Below, piece by piece: positions 1 to 8,580 of a DNA stretch of 64,000 nt. This stretch comes from Streptomyces luteogriseus. GTDB taxonomy: Bacteria; Actinomycetota; Actinomycetes; Streptomycetales; Streptomycetaceae. The notes beneath the pieces are model-generated. The model saw only the letters and a program-made list of their open reading frames with translations. It ran no database searches and was not told the origin of the DNA. Made by a program: the position numbers and the translations under genes. Every line of letters starts with the position of its first letter. The stretch's first letter is position 1. Where the stretch lies: contig NZ_JACHMS010000001.1 in assembly GCF_014205055.1 (NCBI RefSeq), positions 496,001 to 560,000 on the forward strand, written 5' to 3'.

Positions 1-343
1 TGCGGTACTGACCGACGCACCGGCCGGCCTCCCCCGGGAGTCACACGACGGCCCTGGAGCCCCCAGCGCAACAGGGCTCGAACACAGGGCCGTCGAACAC
101 CCGCCGCAACCTGGCCCCACCGATCCGACGGGTCGTCAAATACCCTGTGTAATCTACGACTTGTGCCTCGGGGTAGCGCACTCCGCACCTACCTCGGAGT
201 AACTCCGTGAGACTGTGGCATATGCCAGAAGCACCACCGAATCGTGTGTCGCCGAATCCCTTACAGGGCGTCGCGGGCTGTGCAACAGTCGTAACGGTCC
301 CTCCATCCACCTTGGTCGTACCGTCCCCGCATCGGAGTGCGTC
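1..343. other. Gene-free left edge
   Basis: No reading frame here has the codon pattern or a recognisable domain of a real gene. The stretch serves as the upstream region of the SpoIIE phosphatase gene that starts at 344. A-T richer sequence around 138-160 (including TAATCT) could hold its promoter, but I cannot assign it firmly. Confidence 0.4.
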
Positions 344-1750
344 ATGCCGTCCCACCTCTCCGCGGACCGCCCAGCCGCCCAGCCGCCCGGACGCGGCTCG
401 GTCGACGCGCTCATTTCGCAGACGCGGCGGCTCAAGGGCGAGGTGGACGCGGTGCGCCGCGACGCCGCGGGAGAAGGATCGGACCACCCGCGCGAACGCT
501 GGCAGCGCGCCCTGTACGACCTTGCCCTGCACCAACTCAGCGACCTCGACGAGCACTTGGCCCAGCTGAGGGACGGTCCTCTGCCCACGGCGGCCCCGGA
601 ACCCACCGCACCCCCACAGGGCTCCCTGCTCAGCCGGGTCGGCAGCGCCGAGTGGAATCTGCTGACGGACGAGGCCAGTTGGTCCGGGGAGCTCTACCAG
701 ATCCTCGGCCGCGACCCGGCCGCTCCCCCGCTCACCCTCGACGAACTGCCGTCGCTGGTGGTGGACGAGGACCGGCCCACACTGACGGCGATGGTCACCA
801 ACTGCCTCGTCGACGCCCGGCCCATCGACGGCGAGTTCCGCATCACCCGCCGGGGCGGCGACGTACGTACCGTGCACATGATGGGCGAACCGGTGCTCGA
901 CACCGACGGCAGCACCGCCTCGATGTGGGCCGTGCTGCGCGACGTCAGCGAACTGCGCCGCAGCCAGCGGGCGGTGAGCGAGACCCGTGACTCGCTCCAC
1001 CACCGGCAGGAGGCCGCGCGGAGCGAGCAACGGCTCGCGGTCGAACTGCAGGAGGCCGTGCTGCCGCCGTGGCGCGGCTCCCTGCGGCTCCCGCACCGGG
1101 GCCCCAGAACCCTCGACCTCGCGTCCCGGCACCTGTCGGCGTCCACGAACACCATGATCGGCGGCGACTGGTACGACGCGCTCGAACTGACCGACGGCGA
1201 AACGCTCCTCAGCGTCGGCGATCTCACCGGCCAGGGGGTCGGCGTCACCTCGAACATGACCATGCTGCTCGGTGCCGTACGCGGCATGGCCATGGCCGGT
1301 GCCCAGCCGGGGCAGTTGATGGCCTGGCTGAACCAGTTACTCGACGCCACCGTGCAACCCGCCCTGGGCAGCGCCGTATGCTGCCGCTACCGGCCCGCCA
1401 CCCGCACCCTGGCGTGGGCACAGGCCGGACACCCCGCCCCGCTGCTGTTCCGCGACGGGACGGGGCGCGCGCTGAACGCACCGGACGGCGTCCTGCTCGG
1501 CGCCACCTCGGGCGCCGCCTACGGGCAGGCCGAAGAGACGCTCCAGGTGGGAGACCTGCTGCTCCTGCACACCGACGGGCTGGTGCCCGGGCACACCGGG
1601 TCGGCGGCCGCGAACCTCCTCCTCGGACTGGCACCCCGCCTGACCGGGAACCGCACGGCGGAGGACTGCGTACGGACCGTGGTCGAGGAGTTCGGCGAGA
1701 GCGATCGCGAGGACAACGCCTGTGTGCTCGTCGCCAGGGTCATGTCTTAG
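344..1750 (+). CDS. PAS domain-containing SpoIIE-type protein phosphatase
   Basis: Predicted PP2C-family serine phosphatase of 468 residues that probably dephosphorylates an anti-sigma-factor antagonist in a partner-switching pathway. An N-terminal helical stretch (about 1-80) is followed by a PAS fold (about 98-210, with SAEWNLLTDEASWSGELYQI) and a short coiled linker. The PP2C catalytic domain (about 245-468) carries the metal-binding acidic motifs GGDWYD, SVGDLTGQG, LLHTDGL and REDNA. All the expected acidic residues are present, so it should be active. I chose the ATG at 344 because GGAG lies six bases upstream; an in-frame GTG at 215 would add 43 residues without family resemblance. It is convergent with the next gene, only five bases away. 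The signal sensed by the PAS domain is unknown. Confidence 0.88.
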   Translation: MPSHLSADRPAAQPPGRGSVDALISQTRRLKGEVDAVRRDAAGEGSDHPRERWQRALYDLALHQLSDLDEHLAQLRDGPLPTAAPEPTAPPQGSLLSRVGSAEWNLLTDEASWSGELYQILGRDPAAPPLTLDELPSLVVDEDRPTLTAMVTNCLVDARPIDGEFRITRRGGDVRTVHMMGEPVLDTDGSTASMWAVLRDVSELRRSQRAVSETRDSLHHRQEAARSEQRLAVELQEAVLPPWRGSLRLPHRGPRTLDLASRHLSASTNTMIGGDWYDALELTDGETLLSVGDLTGQGVGVTSNMTMLLGAVRGMAMAGAQPGQLMAWLNQLLDATVQPALGSAVCCRYRPATRTLAWAQAGHPAPLLFRDGTGRALNAPDGVLLGATSGAAYGQAEETLQVGDLLLLHTDGLVPGHTGSAAANLLLGLAPRLTGNRTAEDCVRTVVEEFGESDREDNACVLVARVMS

Positions 1751-1755
1751 GAATC

Positions 1756-3249
1756 TCAGGCCTGTGCGCGGCTGCCGCCCCTGCCCTTCGTTTTCGGCAG
1801 GGCGAGCTTGATCTCCTCCCTCAGCTCCTGGATCCTCGGGTAGCCCGAGTACTCCGCGGTGAGCCGGTACATCTGGCGGAGCCGGTCCCAGGTGCGGTGC
1901 GAGGAGTTGGATCCCATCGACACCAGGGCCAGTCGCGCGTACCGGTCCGCCTGTTCGGGGTCGTCGGCGATGAAGCAGGCCGACGCCATCGACAGGTAGT
2001 CGAAGATCTTCGACCGCTGCCGGCCGTCGACCCGCAGGGCGAGGGCCTTCTCCGCGTAGTGCTGGGCGTGGGCGGCCGCGCCCGGCTCGAACTCGGCGAG
2101 CGTGCGGTAGGCCAGGGCCTGCATGCCGTAGAGGTCCTCCTCCTTGAAGGTCTGCATCCAGTCCGGCGGCGGCACGTCGGCCTTGTCGGAGACGAACAGG
2201 TCCTCCGCCCGCCCGAGCGTGCGGCGCATCGCCTGGCCCTTGCCCATGGCGGCCTGTGCCCAGGCCTCGATGGTGTAGAGCATCGCCCGGGTGCGGGGCA
2301 GCACCTCGTCACCGGAGCCGGAGGTGGCGAGCTTCATCAGGTCCAGGGCGTCGTCCGGCCGGCCCAGGTGCACCATCTGGCGGGCGGCGCGGGACAGCGC
2401 CTCGCCGGCGCGGGGCCGGTCCCCGCCCTCTCTGGCCGCGTGCGCGGCGATGACGAAGTACTTCTGGGCCGTGGGCTCCAGGCCGACGTCGTGCGACATC
2501 CAGCCCGCGAGGACGGCGAGGTTGGCGGCGACGCCCCACAGGCGCCGCTGGAGGTGAGGGGGGTGGCGGTAGGCGAGCATGCCGCCCACCTCGTTGAGCT
2601 GGCCCACCACGGCCTTGCGCTGGAGCCCGCCGCCGCGGGCGGCGTCCCAGGCGCGGAACACCTCGACCGAGCGCTCCAGTTCCTCGATCTCCTGCGACCC
2701 GATGGGGGCGGCCTCGTAACGGTCGAACCCAGCGGGGTCGGCGTGCAGGGGATGGTCGAGGTCGGGGGCGTCGGCAGCCAGGGAAGGGTCGGAGTGCAGC
2801 CAGTCGTACATGGCACTGCTGAGTGCGGATCCCGCGGCGAGCGCGGCGCCCGCGCCCACCAAGCCGCGTCGGTTGAGCATGAGGTCCATTCCCGTGAATT
2901 CGGTGAGGACCGCGGCGGTCCGCTCGGGCGCCCACGGCACACCGTCGGGAGCATCGGCACTCCCGCCGCCCTGCCGTTTCCCCGCACGCCCGTGCCGGAC
3001 CAGACCGAGGTCCTCGATGGTCACGACACGGCCGAGACGCTCGGTGAACAGAGCCGCCAGCACCCGCGGCACCGGATCGCGCGGGATCTCTCCCGTGTCG
3101 ATCCACCGCCGCACCCGGGAGGTGTCGGTCGACAGCTGGGGATGGCCCATGGCCGCCGCCTGCCGGTTGACCAGCCTCGCGAGTTCGCCCTTGGACCAGC
3201 CGGCCAGGCCGAACAGGTCCGCGAGCCGGGTGTTGGGTTGTCCGCTCAC
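1756..3249 (-). CDS. NsdA-like helix-turn-helix regulator with TPR-like C-terminus
   Basis: A 497-residue cytosolic regulator-like protein. The N-terminus (about 5-75, with GQPNTRLADLFGLAGWSKGE and SRVRRWIDTGEIPRD) is the XRE-like region typical of the Streptomyces NsdA family. NsdA itself represses sporulation and antibiotic production. After a basic linker comes a short hydrophobic run (RRGLVGAGAALAAGSALSSA) and a long helical TPR-like part with repeated A-x-x-Y/L patterns. The GTG at 3249 follows a GGGGGC box and begins exactly where family similarity begins; longer starts add only low-complexity residues. Streptomyces carry several such paralogues, so the developmental role is inferred from family only. 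Confidence 0.75.
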   Translation of the reverse strand: MSGQPNTRLADLFGLAGWSKGELARLVNRQAAAMGHPQLSTDTSRVRRWIDTGEIPRDPVPRVLAALFTERLGRVVTIEDLGLVRHGRAGKRQGGGSADAPDGVPWAPERTAAVLTEFTGMDLMLNRRGLVGAGAALAAGSALSSAMYDWLHSDPSLAADAPDLDHPLHADPAGFDRYEAAPIGSQEIEELERSVEVFRAWDAARGGGLQRKAVVGQLNEVGGMLAYRHPPHLQRRLWGVAANLAVLAGWMSHDVGLEPTAQKYFVIAAHAAREGGDRPRAGEALSRAARQMVHLGRPDDALDLMKLATSGSGDEVLPRTRAMLYTIEAWAQAAMGKGQAMRRTLGRAEDLFVSDKADVPPPDWMQTFKEEDLYGMQALAYRTLAEFEPGAAAHAQHYAEKALALRVDGRQRSKIFDYLSMASACFIADDPEQADRYARLALVSMGSNSSHRTWDRLRQMYRLTAEYSGYPRIQELREEIKLALPKTKGRGGSRAQA

Positions 3250-3481
3250 GTCAAGCCCCCAGGTTCTCGGCTGAGTTGACAGTAGCCCGGGGAGACTTGC
3301 CGGGCGACTATTCGCCAGGGTTCGCCAGGGTGCGCCAGATGGTGTGCCACCGGCCATCCGGTGTCAGGTAGGAACGCGCCACCCCGACCCGGTCGCCGGG
3401 GACACTCCCCAGGGTTCCCCCGGGCGCCCGGGTCGGGTGGTGCGCTGTCGTCGCAGGCACACGAAGGGATCTGTTTCGCCC

Positions 3482-4621
3482 ATGTACACAGCATCGTCCT
3501 CCGTGTCCGCACCGCCCCGGTCGCTGCACCCGCGTCCCACGGACAGCGGCCCCTACCTCGCCCCCGCGCGGCCGGCGGCCCCCGTGCTCGGTGCGGGCAG
3601 GGCTCGGCGCGGCGCGGTCCTCGGTACCCAACCGCTCAGCGGGAGACTCGACTTGTCCGGCCCCCAGGGCGCGCAGTTGCGCACGGCGATCGCTTCCGTG
3701 CACCGCATCTGCCCGGAGTTCGCCCCGGTGCAGGTCCTGCGCCGCAACGGACGGTCCGTGCTCCTGGTCGGCACGACCGGTCGCAGCACGGCTGTCGCCA
3801 AGTGTTTACTGGACCACTCCCCCGCCTGGTCCGAGCGGATCCGCCACGAGATAGCGGCATACCGCTCGTTCGTCCGGCACCGCCCACCCGTGCGGGCACC
3901 GAGACTGATCGCGGCGGATCCGGACAACTGCACCCTGGTGATCGAGCGGATGCCCGGCCGGGTGGCGGCGCTCCAGCGGCACCCGGCCGAGGCGCCGCCC
4001 CGGGCGGACATCAGAGCGGCCCTCGGCGCGATCTGCCGGCTGAACGCCTGGCGGCCGCCGGCCGGCACCTTCGACGCCCCGCTCGACTACGCGGCCCGGA
4101 TCTCCCGCTACCACGAGCTGGGCCTGCTCACCGACCGGGACCTGGGCGACCTGCAGAAGCTGCTGCACGGCATCGCACAGGCGTCCGGCCGGCAGGGCAT
4201 GGGCCAGTTCTGCCACGGCGACGCGCTGTTGTCGAACATTCTCCTGTCACCGGCCGGTCCAGTGCTGGTGGATTGGGAGCACGCGGGCTGGTACCTGCCG
4301 GGCTACGACCTGGCGACCCTGTGGTCGGTGCTCGGGGACGCGCCGGTCGCTCGTCGTCAGATCAGTCAGATCGCGCAGTCGGCGGGACTGGCGTCCAGGG
4401 ATGCCTTCCTGGTGAACCTGATGCTGGTGCTGACCCGTGAGATCCGTACCTACGAGACGGCCGTGCAGCGTTCGATGCACGACGCGACCCCGGCGGCACC
4501 GGGCACGGCCCACCCGGGTGCTGCGCCGACCGGCGAGGAGCAGAGGCTGCTGCTGCGGCGGCTGCACGACGACTGCCAGTTGGCCCGGCGCGCCGTGCGC
4601 GCGGCGGTCGGCACTCGCTGA
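3482..4621 (+). CDS. Aminoglycoside-phosphotransferase-family kinase
   Basis: A 379-residue protein of the APH/choline-kinase fold. The Brenner motif is complete: [13 protein letters not shown] places the catalytic His245 and Asp247 and the Mg-binding Asn252, followed by [10 protein letters not shown] with the DFG-equivalent Asp. The N-lobe shows [10 protein letters not shown] as the ATP-lysine strand and the segment EIAAYR as the pairing Glu helix. The substrate is unknown; Streptomyces have many such kinases that do not confer resistance. The ATG at 3482 follows GAAGGGA by 12 bases. It diverges from the NsdA-like gene across about 230 bases and ends at a strong terminator. Confidence 0.8.
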   Translation: MYTASSSVSAPPRSLHPRPTDSGPYLAPARPAAPVLGAGRARRGAVLGTQPLSGRLDLSGPQGAQLRTAIASVHRICPEFAPVQVLRRNGRSVLLVGTTGRSTAVAKCLLDHSPAWSERIRHEIAAYRSFVRHRPPVRAPRLIAADPDNCTLVIERMPGRVAALQRHPAEAPPRADIRAALGAICRLNAWRPPAGTFDAPLDYAARISRYHELGLLTDRDLGDLQKLLHGIAQASGRQGMGQFCHGDALLSNILLSPAGPVLVDWEHAGWYLPGYDLATLWSVLGDAPVARRQISQIAQSAGLASRDAFLVNLMLVLTREIRTYETAVQRSMHDATPAAPGTAHPGAAPTGEEQRLLLRRLHDDCQLARRAVRAAVGTR

Positions 4622-4628
4622 CGGGGAC

Positions 4629-4671
4629 GAAAGGGCCGCTGTACGCCAGGTCGGCGTGCAGCGGCCCTTTC
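4629..4671 (+). terminator. Strong hairpin terminator, probably bidirectional
   Basis: A 19-base stem with a single mismatch (4629-4647 with 4653-4671) around a five-base loop, beginning GAAAGGGCCGCTG. It sits between the convergent kinase gene and the hypothetical gene ending at 4691, and the A-rich/T-rich stem ends suit termination in both directions. Confidence 0.85.
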
Positions 4672-4690
4672 CTGTGCGGTCGGTTCGGGC

Positions 4691-5197
4691 TCAGCCCTGC
4701 TGGAAGAGTTCCGCCGGGAGCGGCTTGAGGAGAGCGTAGAGATCGTCCGTGATGGGGCGGTCCCAGGCGGCGATGGTCACCAGGACGTTGTCGCTGCGGT
4801 CGAACTGCACGCAGGAGATCCGGCTCTCGGAGAGCTTGACGCGGCGCACGATCAGTAGGTTGTCGCCCTGCATCACCGGCACGTCCTCGGTGCCGACGAC
4901 GGTGACCTCCTCGTCGTTCTCCAGCGCCAGCAGCAGCTGGGCCACCTCGAAGGGAACCTGGCCCTCTTCGACCTCACGGGCCGGGGAGCCCTCGGGCAGA
5001 TTGCCGATGATCATCGCGGGGCCTCGGCCGCCGAACAGGTCATAGCGCAGGAAGACGCCCTGGCAGGTGCCGTCGGGCGCGGGCAGCAGTCCCGCACCGA
5101 GGTTGCCGGGCCAGTCGCCCGGGTCCATGGCCAGTACGTCGAAGTCGGGCCCGGCGGGGGTGGCGCTGCGGCGGCGGAGGAACGACATGTCGCCCAT
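4691..5197 (-). CDS. Conserved actinobacterial hypothetical protein
   Basis: A 168-residue soluble protein starting MGDMSFLRRR. It has alternating hydrophobic strands and no signal peptide or membrane segment. The acidic composition and steady codon use mark it as a real gene. I recognise no catalytic motif and assign no function. A GTG/ATG choice hardly changes it; the first Met is kept because the next one is only four codons in. It is followed on the minus strand by the terminator at 4629-4671. Confidence 0.7.
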   Translation of the reverse strand: MGDMSFLRRRSATPAGPDFDVLAMDPGDWPGNLGAGLLPAPDGTCQGVFLRYDLFGGRGPAMIIGNLPEGSPAREVEEGQVPFEVAQLLLALENDEEVTVVGTEDVPVMQGDNLLIVRRVKLSESRISCVQFDRSDNVLVTIAAWDRPITDDLYALLKPLPAELFQQG

Positions 5198-5304
5198 GGT
5201 ACGTGCCCCGGCCTGCGAAGTGCGGGGCGGGCGGCGGATCGGGTGAGCCGGTGGTCGCCTCGTGGAGGGGTGGTGTCAGGCCCCGGGGACGCTGCCGGCC
5301 GGGT

Positions 5305-6015
5305 CTACGCCGTCGCCTTGTGCCGCTGGTGGTGGCGGGCCACCCGGGCGCGGTTGCCGCAGGAGGGCTTGCACCACTCCTGGCGCGGGTGCTCCTTGAG
5401 GAAGTACCGCACGCAGCGCGGCGCGTGGCAGGCCCGCAGCCGGTCGCGCTCGGGGCTCGCGAGGAACGCGATCACGGCGTGGGCGAGGGCCGCGGCCGGG
5501 TCGTCGGCGGCTCGGACGGGCTTGGGGCGGACGAGCGGGGCGGCGTCTTCGGGCCAGTCCAGGACCGGCACGGTGGGGGTGCGGGCCGCCGCCTCGTTCA
5601 GGTGCCGCACCGCTTCCGCCAGGGGCATGAGGCGGGCCGCGTCCGCGCGGCTCGGTTCGCCGGGGCGTACGGCCCGGGCGAAGAGCGCACGGACGGCGGC
5701 CCGCAGCTCGCGGACGGCGGTGAGCTGCGCGGCGTCGGCGGTGAACCCGGCGCCGTCGCCTTCGCCCCGGGCCGGTTGCGGTGCCGCGCCGGCGGCGAAG
5801 CCCTCTCGGTGGTCGTCGGGCCGGTCGGGAGCGGTGCCCGGCAGCAGCTCGGGGTGCGCCCGGACCCACTCGGTCAGGCCGGCCGGGTCGGCCAGGTCGT
5901 CGGTGACGCCGCCGTGCCCGTCGTGGCGGATGGTGAGGGCCAGGTCCAGGGCGAGCCGGGCGTCCCCGCTGATCGGTTCCCGCATGTGGCTGATGATAGG
6001 CCCGACCGTATCCAT
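5305..6015 (-). CDS. CGNR zinc-finger / ABATE-domain putative regulator
   Basis: A 236-residue protein with the ABATE domain in the N-terminal two thirds (starting around SGDARLALDLALTIRHDG) and a C-terminal CGNR zinc finger (about 185-230). Finger ligands are the CHAPRC pair and the WCKPSCGNR pair, followed by the basic helix ARVARHHQRHKA, all as expected. The family is thought to bind DNA as transcription regulators of stress or antibiotic response, although targets are rarely known. The start is nine bases downstream of the USP stop codon, so the two genes are probably co-transcribed. Confidence 0.85.
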   Translation of the reverse strand: MDTVGPIISHMREPISGDARLALDLALTIRHDGHGGVTDDLADPAGLTEWVRAHPELLPGTAPDRPDDHREGFAAGAAPQPARGEGDGAGFTADAAQLTAVRELRAAVRALFARAVRPGEPSRADAARLMPLAEAVRHLNEAAARTPTVPVLDWPEDAAPLVRPKPVRAADDPAAALAHAVIAFLASPERDRLRACHAPRCVRYFLKEHPRQEWCKPSCGNRARVARHHQRHKATA

Positions 6016-6024
6016 TACCGCCGG

Positions 6025-6927
6025 TCAGTCCTCCGAGGGCGACGGCGGGATCACGGCGACGGGGCTGGCGGCGTGCAGCAGCACGGCGTGCGTGACCGAG
6101 CCCATCATGCGGACGGGTGAGAGCAGACGGCGCCGGTGCCGGCCCACCACGACGAGGTCGGCGTCCCGGGAGGCCGCGACGAGGTAGCCGGCCGCGTCGC
6201 CCGCCGCCGGGACCAGCTCGACCGGGATGTCCGGGTGCCGTTCACGGTGCGGGGCGAGGAAGCCGTCGGCGAGGACGCGTGTCTCGTCCTCGATGACGTC
6301 CTGGTCGACGATCGGCGGGGGCATCTCCCCGGGCATCATCCACGGCTGTGCGGGCCACGGGTAGGCGGCGACCGCCTGGAGCCGGGCACCGCGCCGGGCG
6401 GCCTCGGCGAAGGCGAACCCGAGCGTGGCCTCGTCGGGGCCGTCCACCTTCAGGCCGACGACCACCCGCGGGCCGGGACCACCCGTCGGTTCGCCGTGGA
6501 CCTCGCGTCCGGGCCGGGGCACCACGACGACCGGGCACTCGGCGTCGCGGGCGGCGGCCATGCTGTTCGAGCCGAGCACCAGGCTGGCGAAGCCGCCGCG
6601 GCCCCGGGAGCCGAGCACCAGCAGCTGGGCGCCGGAGCCCAGCTCGGGCAAGACCGCACCGGCCGCGCCCACCAGGCCCACGTACTCCGTCTCCGGCTGG
6701 TCGGGGCGGCCCTCCAGATGGGTGCGGACCTGGTCGAGCACGGAGTCGTCCTGCGGGTCCGCGGGCCCGGCGGCGAGCACCTCGGGCTGTACCCAGTGGG
6801 CGTACTGGCGTACGTGCGCCACGCGCAGGGGTGCCGCGCGCCGACGAGCGGCGTCGACGGCCCAGTCCATGGCGCGCAGGCTGTCGTCCGAACCGTCGAC
6901 CGCCGCGACGACAGGCAGGGTGCTCAT
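6025..6927 (-). CDS. Tandem universal stress protein
   Basis: A 300-residue cytosolic protein made of two UspA folds (about 1-140 and 150-295), the usual Streptomyces arrangement. The first domain begins PVVAAVDGSDDSLRAMDWAV and has the nucleotide-binding loop GSRGRGGFASLVLGSNS followed by CPVVVV. The second repeats the pattern in VVGLKVDGPDEATLGFAF, and its loop is less canonical (VVGRHRRRLLSPVRMMGS), so nucleotide binding there is doubtful. It is intact, unlike the USP remnants found near 34.5 and 38.2 kb. The CGNR gene follows directly. Confidence 0.9.
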   Translation of the reverse strand: MSTLPVVAAVDGSDDSLRAMDWAVDAARRRAAPLRVAHVRQYAHWVQPEVLAAGPADPQDDSVLDQVRTHLEGRPDQPETEYVGLVGAAGAVLPELGSGAQLLVLGSRGRGGFASLVLGSNSMAAARDAECPVVVVPRPGREVHGEPTGGPGPRVVVGLKVDGPDEATLGFAFAEAARRGARLQAVAAYPWPAQPWMMPGEMPPPIVDQDVIEDETRVLADGFLAPHRERHPDIPVELVPAAGDAAGYLVAASRDADLVVVGRHRRRLLSPVRMMGSVTHAVLLHAASPVAVIPPSPSED

Positions 6928-7089
6928 GGGGTCCTCACCTCCGGGATTCGACCGTTCCCTCCCGGGGGCCAGCCTGACTCAGGTGGTGGGTCCGGGGGGA
7001 TGCCTCAGGTCGCGTGTCCGGAAATGCGGACGGAACACCCCCGGATCGGCCGTCGGACAGCGGCCGTCCGGAACGGGTCGCCCGCGCCC

Positions 7090-7332
7090 TCAGGTGAGGT
7101 CGAACTCTCCTTCCCGCGCTCCCGACACGAACGCGCCCCACTCGGCGGGCGTGAAGATCAGCGATGGGCTCTCGGGGCGGGCACTGTTCCGCATGGCGAT
7201 GAAGCCCTCGACGAAGGCGATCTGGACATCCCCCCGCCCCCGGCTGCTGGACTGCCACTGTGCGTTGGTGAGGTCCAGCTCCGGCTTGTCCCAGCCCGTG
7301 AGCGGGCGCTGCTGGGTGGTGGTCTCGGCCAC
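7090..7332 (-). CDS. DUF397 protein
   Basis: An 80-residue member of the DUF397 family, recognised by the central WQSSSRGRGDVQIAFVEG and the C-terminal FTPAEWGAFVSGAREGEFDLT. These small proteins usually sit beside an XRE-family regulator and often a HATPase-type anti-sigma-like protein. Neither is present here; the upstream neighbour is a thiolase-fold gene. The GTG at 7332 has GGAGGAG about nine bases upstream. Confidence 0.88.
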   Translation of the reverse strand: MAETTTQQRPLTGWDKPELDLTNAQWQSSSRGRGDVQIAFVEGFIAMRNSARPESPSLIFTPAEWGAFVSGAREGEFDLT

Positions 7333-7413
7333 GTCCGTGCTCCTCCCGATCGTCGTCCGCGGCCAGCCTAGCGATCGTGTCCCACAGCCAACAGGGCACG
7401 TGAGGCGGACCTT

Positions 7414-8580
7414 TCAGGAGTCCGGGGGCCGGTCGCCCACCAGCCACATGGAGAAGAACTGCGATCCGCCGCCGTAGGCGTGTCCGAGGACCCTGCGCGC
7501 GCCGTCCACCTGGTGTTCTCCGGCCTGCCCGCGCACCTGGAGCGCCGCTTCCGCGAAGCGGATCATGCCGGAGGCGCCGATGGGGTTGGCGGACAGCACA
7601 CCGCCCGACATGTTGACGGGCAGGGCCCCGTCCAGTTCGGTCACGCCCGTCTCGGTGAGCTTCCAGCCCTCGCCCGCGTCGGCGAAGCCGAGGTTCTCCA
7701 GCCACATGGGCTCGTACCAGGAGAACGGCACGTAGATCTCGGCGCCGTCGATCTCGCGGCGGGGGTCGGTGATCCCGGCCTGCCGGTAGACGTCGGCGGC
7801 GCAGTCCTGCCCGGCCTGCGGGGAGACGAAGTCCTTGCCGGCGAAGAGGGTCGGTTCGCTGCGCATCGCGCCGCCGAGCATCCAGGCGGGCGGGTGCGGG
7901 GCCCGGGCGGCTCCGGCGCGGCCGGTGAGGACCATGGCGCAGGCACCGTCGGAGGAGGGGCAGGTCTCCGAGTAGCGGATCGGGTCCCACAGCATGGGCG
8001 AGGCCATGACCTTGTCGAGGGTGATGTCGTGTTCGTGCAGGTGGGCGTAAGGGTTCTTGAGTGCGTTGCGGCGGTCCTTGTAGGCGACGAGGGCGCCGAT
8101 CGTCTCGGGCGCTCCGCTGCGGCGCATGTAGGCGCGGATGTGCGGTGCGAAGAATCCGCCGGCCCCGGCGAGCAGGGGCTGCTGGAAGGGGATCGGCAGG
8201 GACAGGCCCCACATGGCGTTGGACTCGGACTGCTTTTCGAAGGCGAGGGTGAGGACCGTGCCGTGGACGCGGGCGGCGACGAGGTTCGCCGCGACGAGCG
8301 CGGTGGAGCCACCGACCGAGCCGGCGGTGTGGACGCGGAGCATGGGTTTGCCGACGGCTCCGAGGGCGTCGGCGAGGTAGAGCTCCGGCATCATGACGCC
8401 CTCGAAGAAGTCGGGGGCCTTGCCGATCACGACGGCGTCGATGTCGGCCCAGGTCAGCTCGGCGTCCTGGAGCGCCCGCCGGGCCGCTTCCCGGACCAGT
8501 CCCGCGAGGGACACGTCCCGGCGGGCCGCGACGTGCCTGGTCTGGCCGATGCCGACGACGGCCACGGGCTCCTTGCTCAT
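7414..8580 (-). CDS. Thiolase-fold lipid-transfer-like protein (Ltp3-like), aldolase type
   Basis: A 388-residue thiolase-fold protein starting MSKEPVAVVGIGQTRHVAAR. Where SCP-x thiolases have the nucleophilic Cys (NCATGST), this one reads HTAGSVGGSTAL with no Cys. Where they have GHPxGATG, this one reads SANPIGASGMIR with no His. Lack of both residues is the hallmark of Ltp2-type thiolase-fold aldolases, which cleave beta-hydroxyacyl-CoA steroid side chains together with a DUF35 partner. Size and neighbours match mycobacterial Ltp3 (Rv3523), whose activity is unclear. The ATG overlaps the stop of the upstream paralogue by four bases (ATGA), indicating coupled translation. Substrate is inferred only. 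Confidence 0.82.
   Translation of the reverse strand: MSKEPVAVVGIGQTRHVAARRDVSLAGLVREAARRALQDAELTWADIDAVVIGKAPDFFEGVMMPELYLADALGAVGKPMLRVHTAGSVGGSTALVAANLVAARVHGTVLTLAFEKQSESNAMWGLSLPIPFQQPLLAGAGGFFAPHIRAYMRRSGAPETIGALVAYKDRRNALKNPYAHLHEHDITLDKVMASPMLWDPIRYSETCPSSDGACAMVLTGRAGAARAPHPPAWMLGGAMRSEPTLFAGKDFVSPQAGQDCAADVYRQAGITDPRREIDGAEIYVPFSWYEPMWLENLGFADAGEGWKLTETGVTELDGALPVNMSGGVLSANPIGASGMIRFAEAALQVRGQAGEHQVDGARRVLGHAYGGGSQFFSMWLVGDRPPDS

Noticed and set aside
1069-3279. Very long open frames opposite or overlapping real genes, such as 1069-3279, 13245-15209 and 57531-60002
   Set aside because: They are shadows of GC-rich genes. Their translations are dominated by Arg, Gly, Pro and Ala or mirror the real protein, and they show no domain or ribosome binding site.
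3482-4621. Antibiotic resistance by the APH-fold kinase
   Set aside because: The fold alone does not give resistance; there is no resistance-gene context, and the family is broad in Streptomyces.
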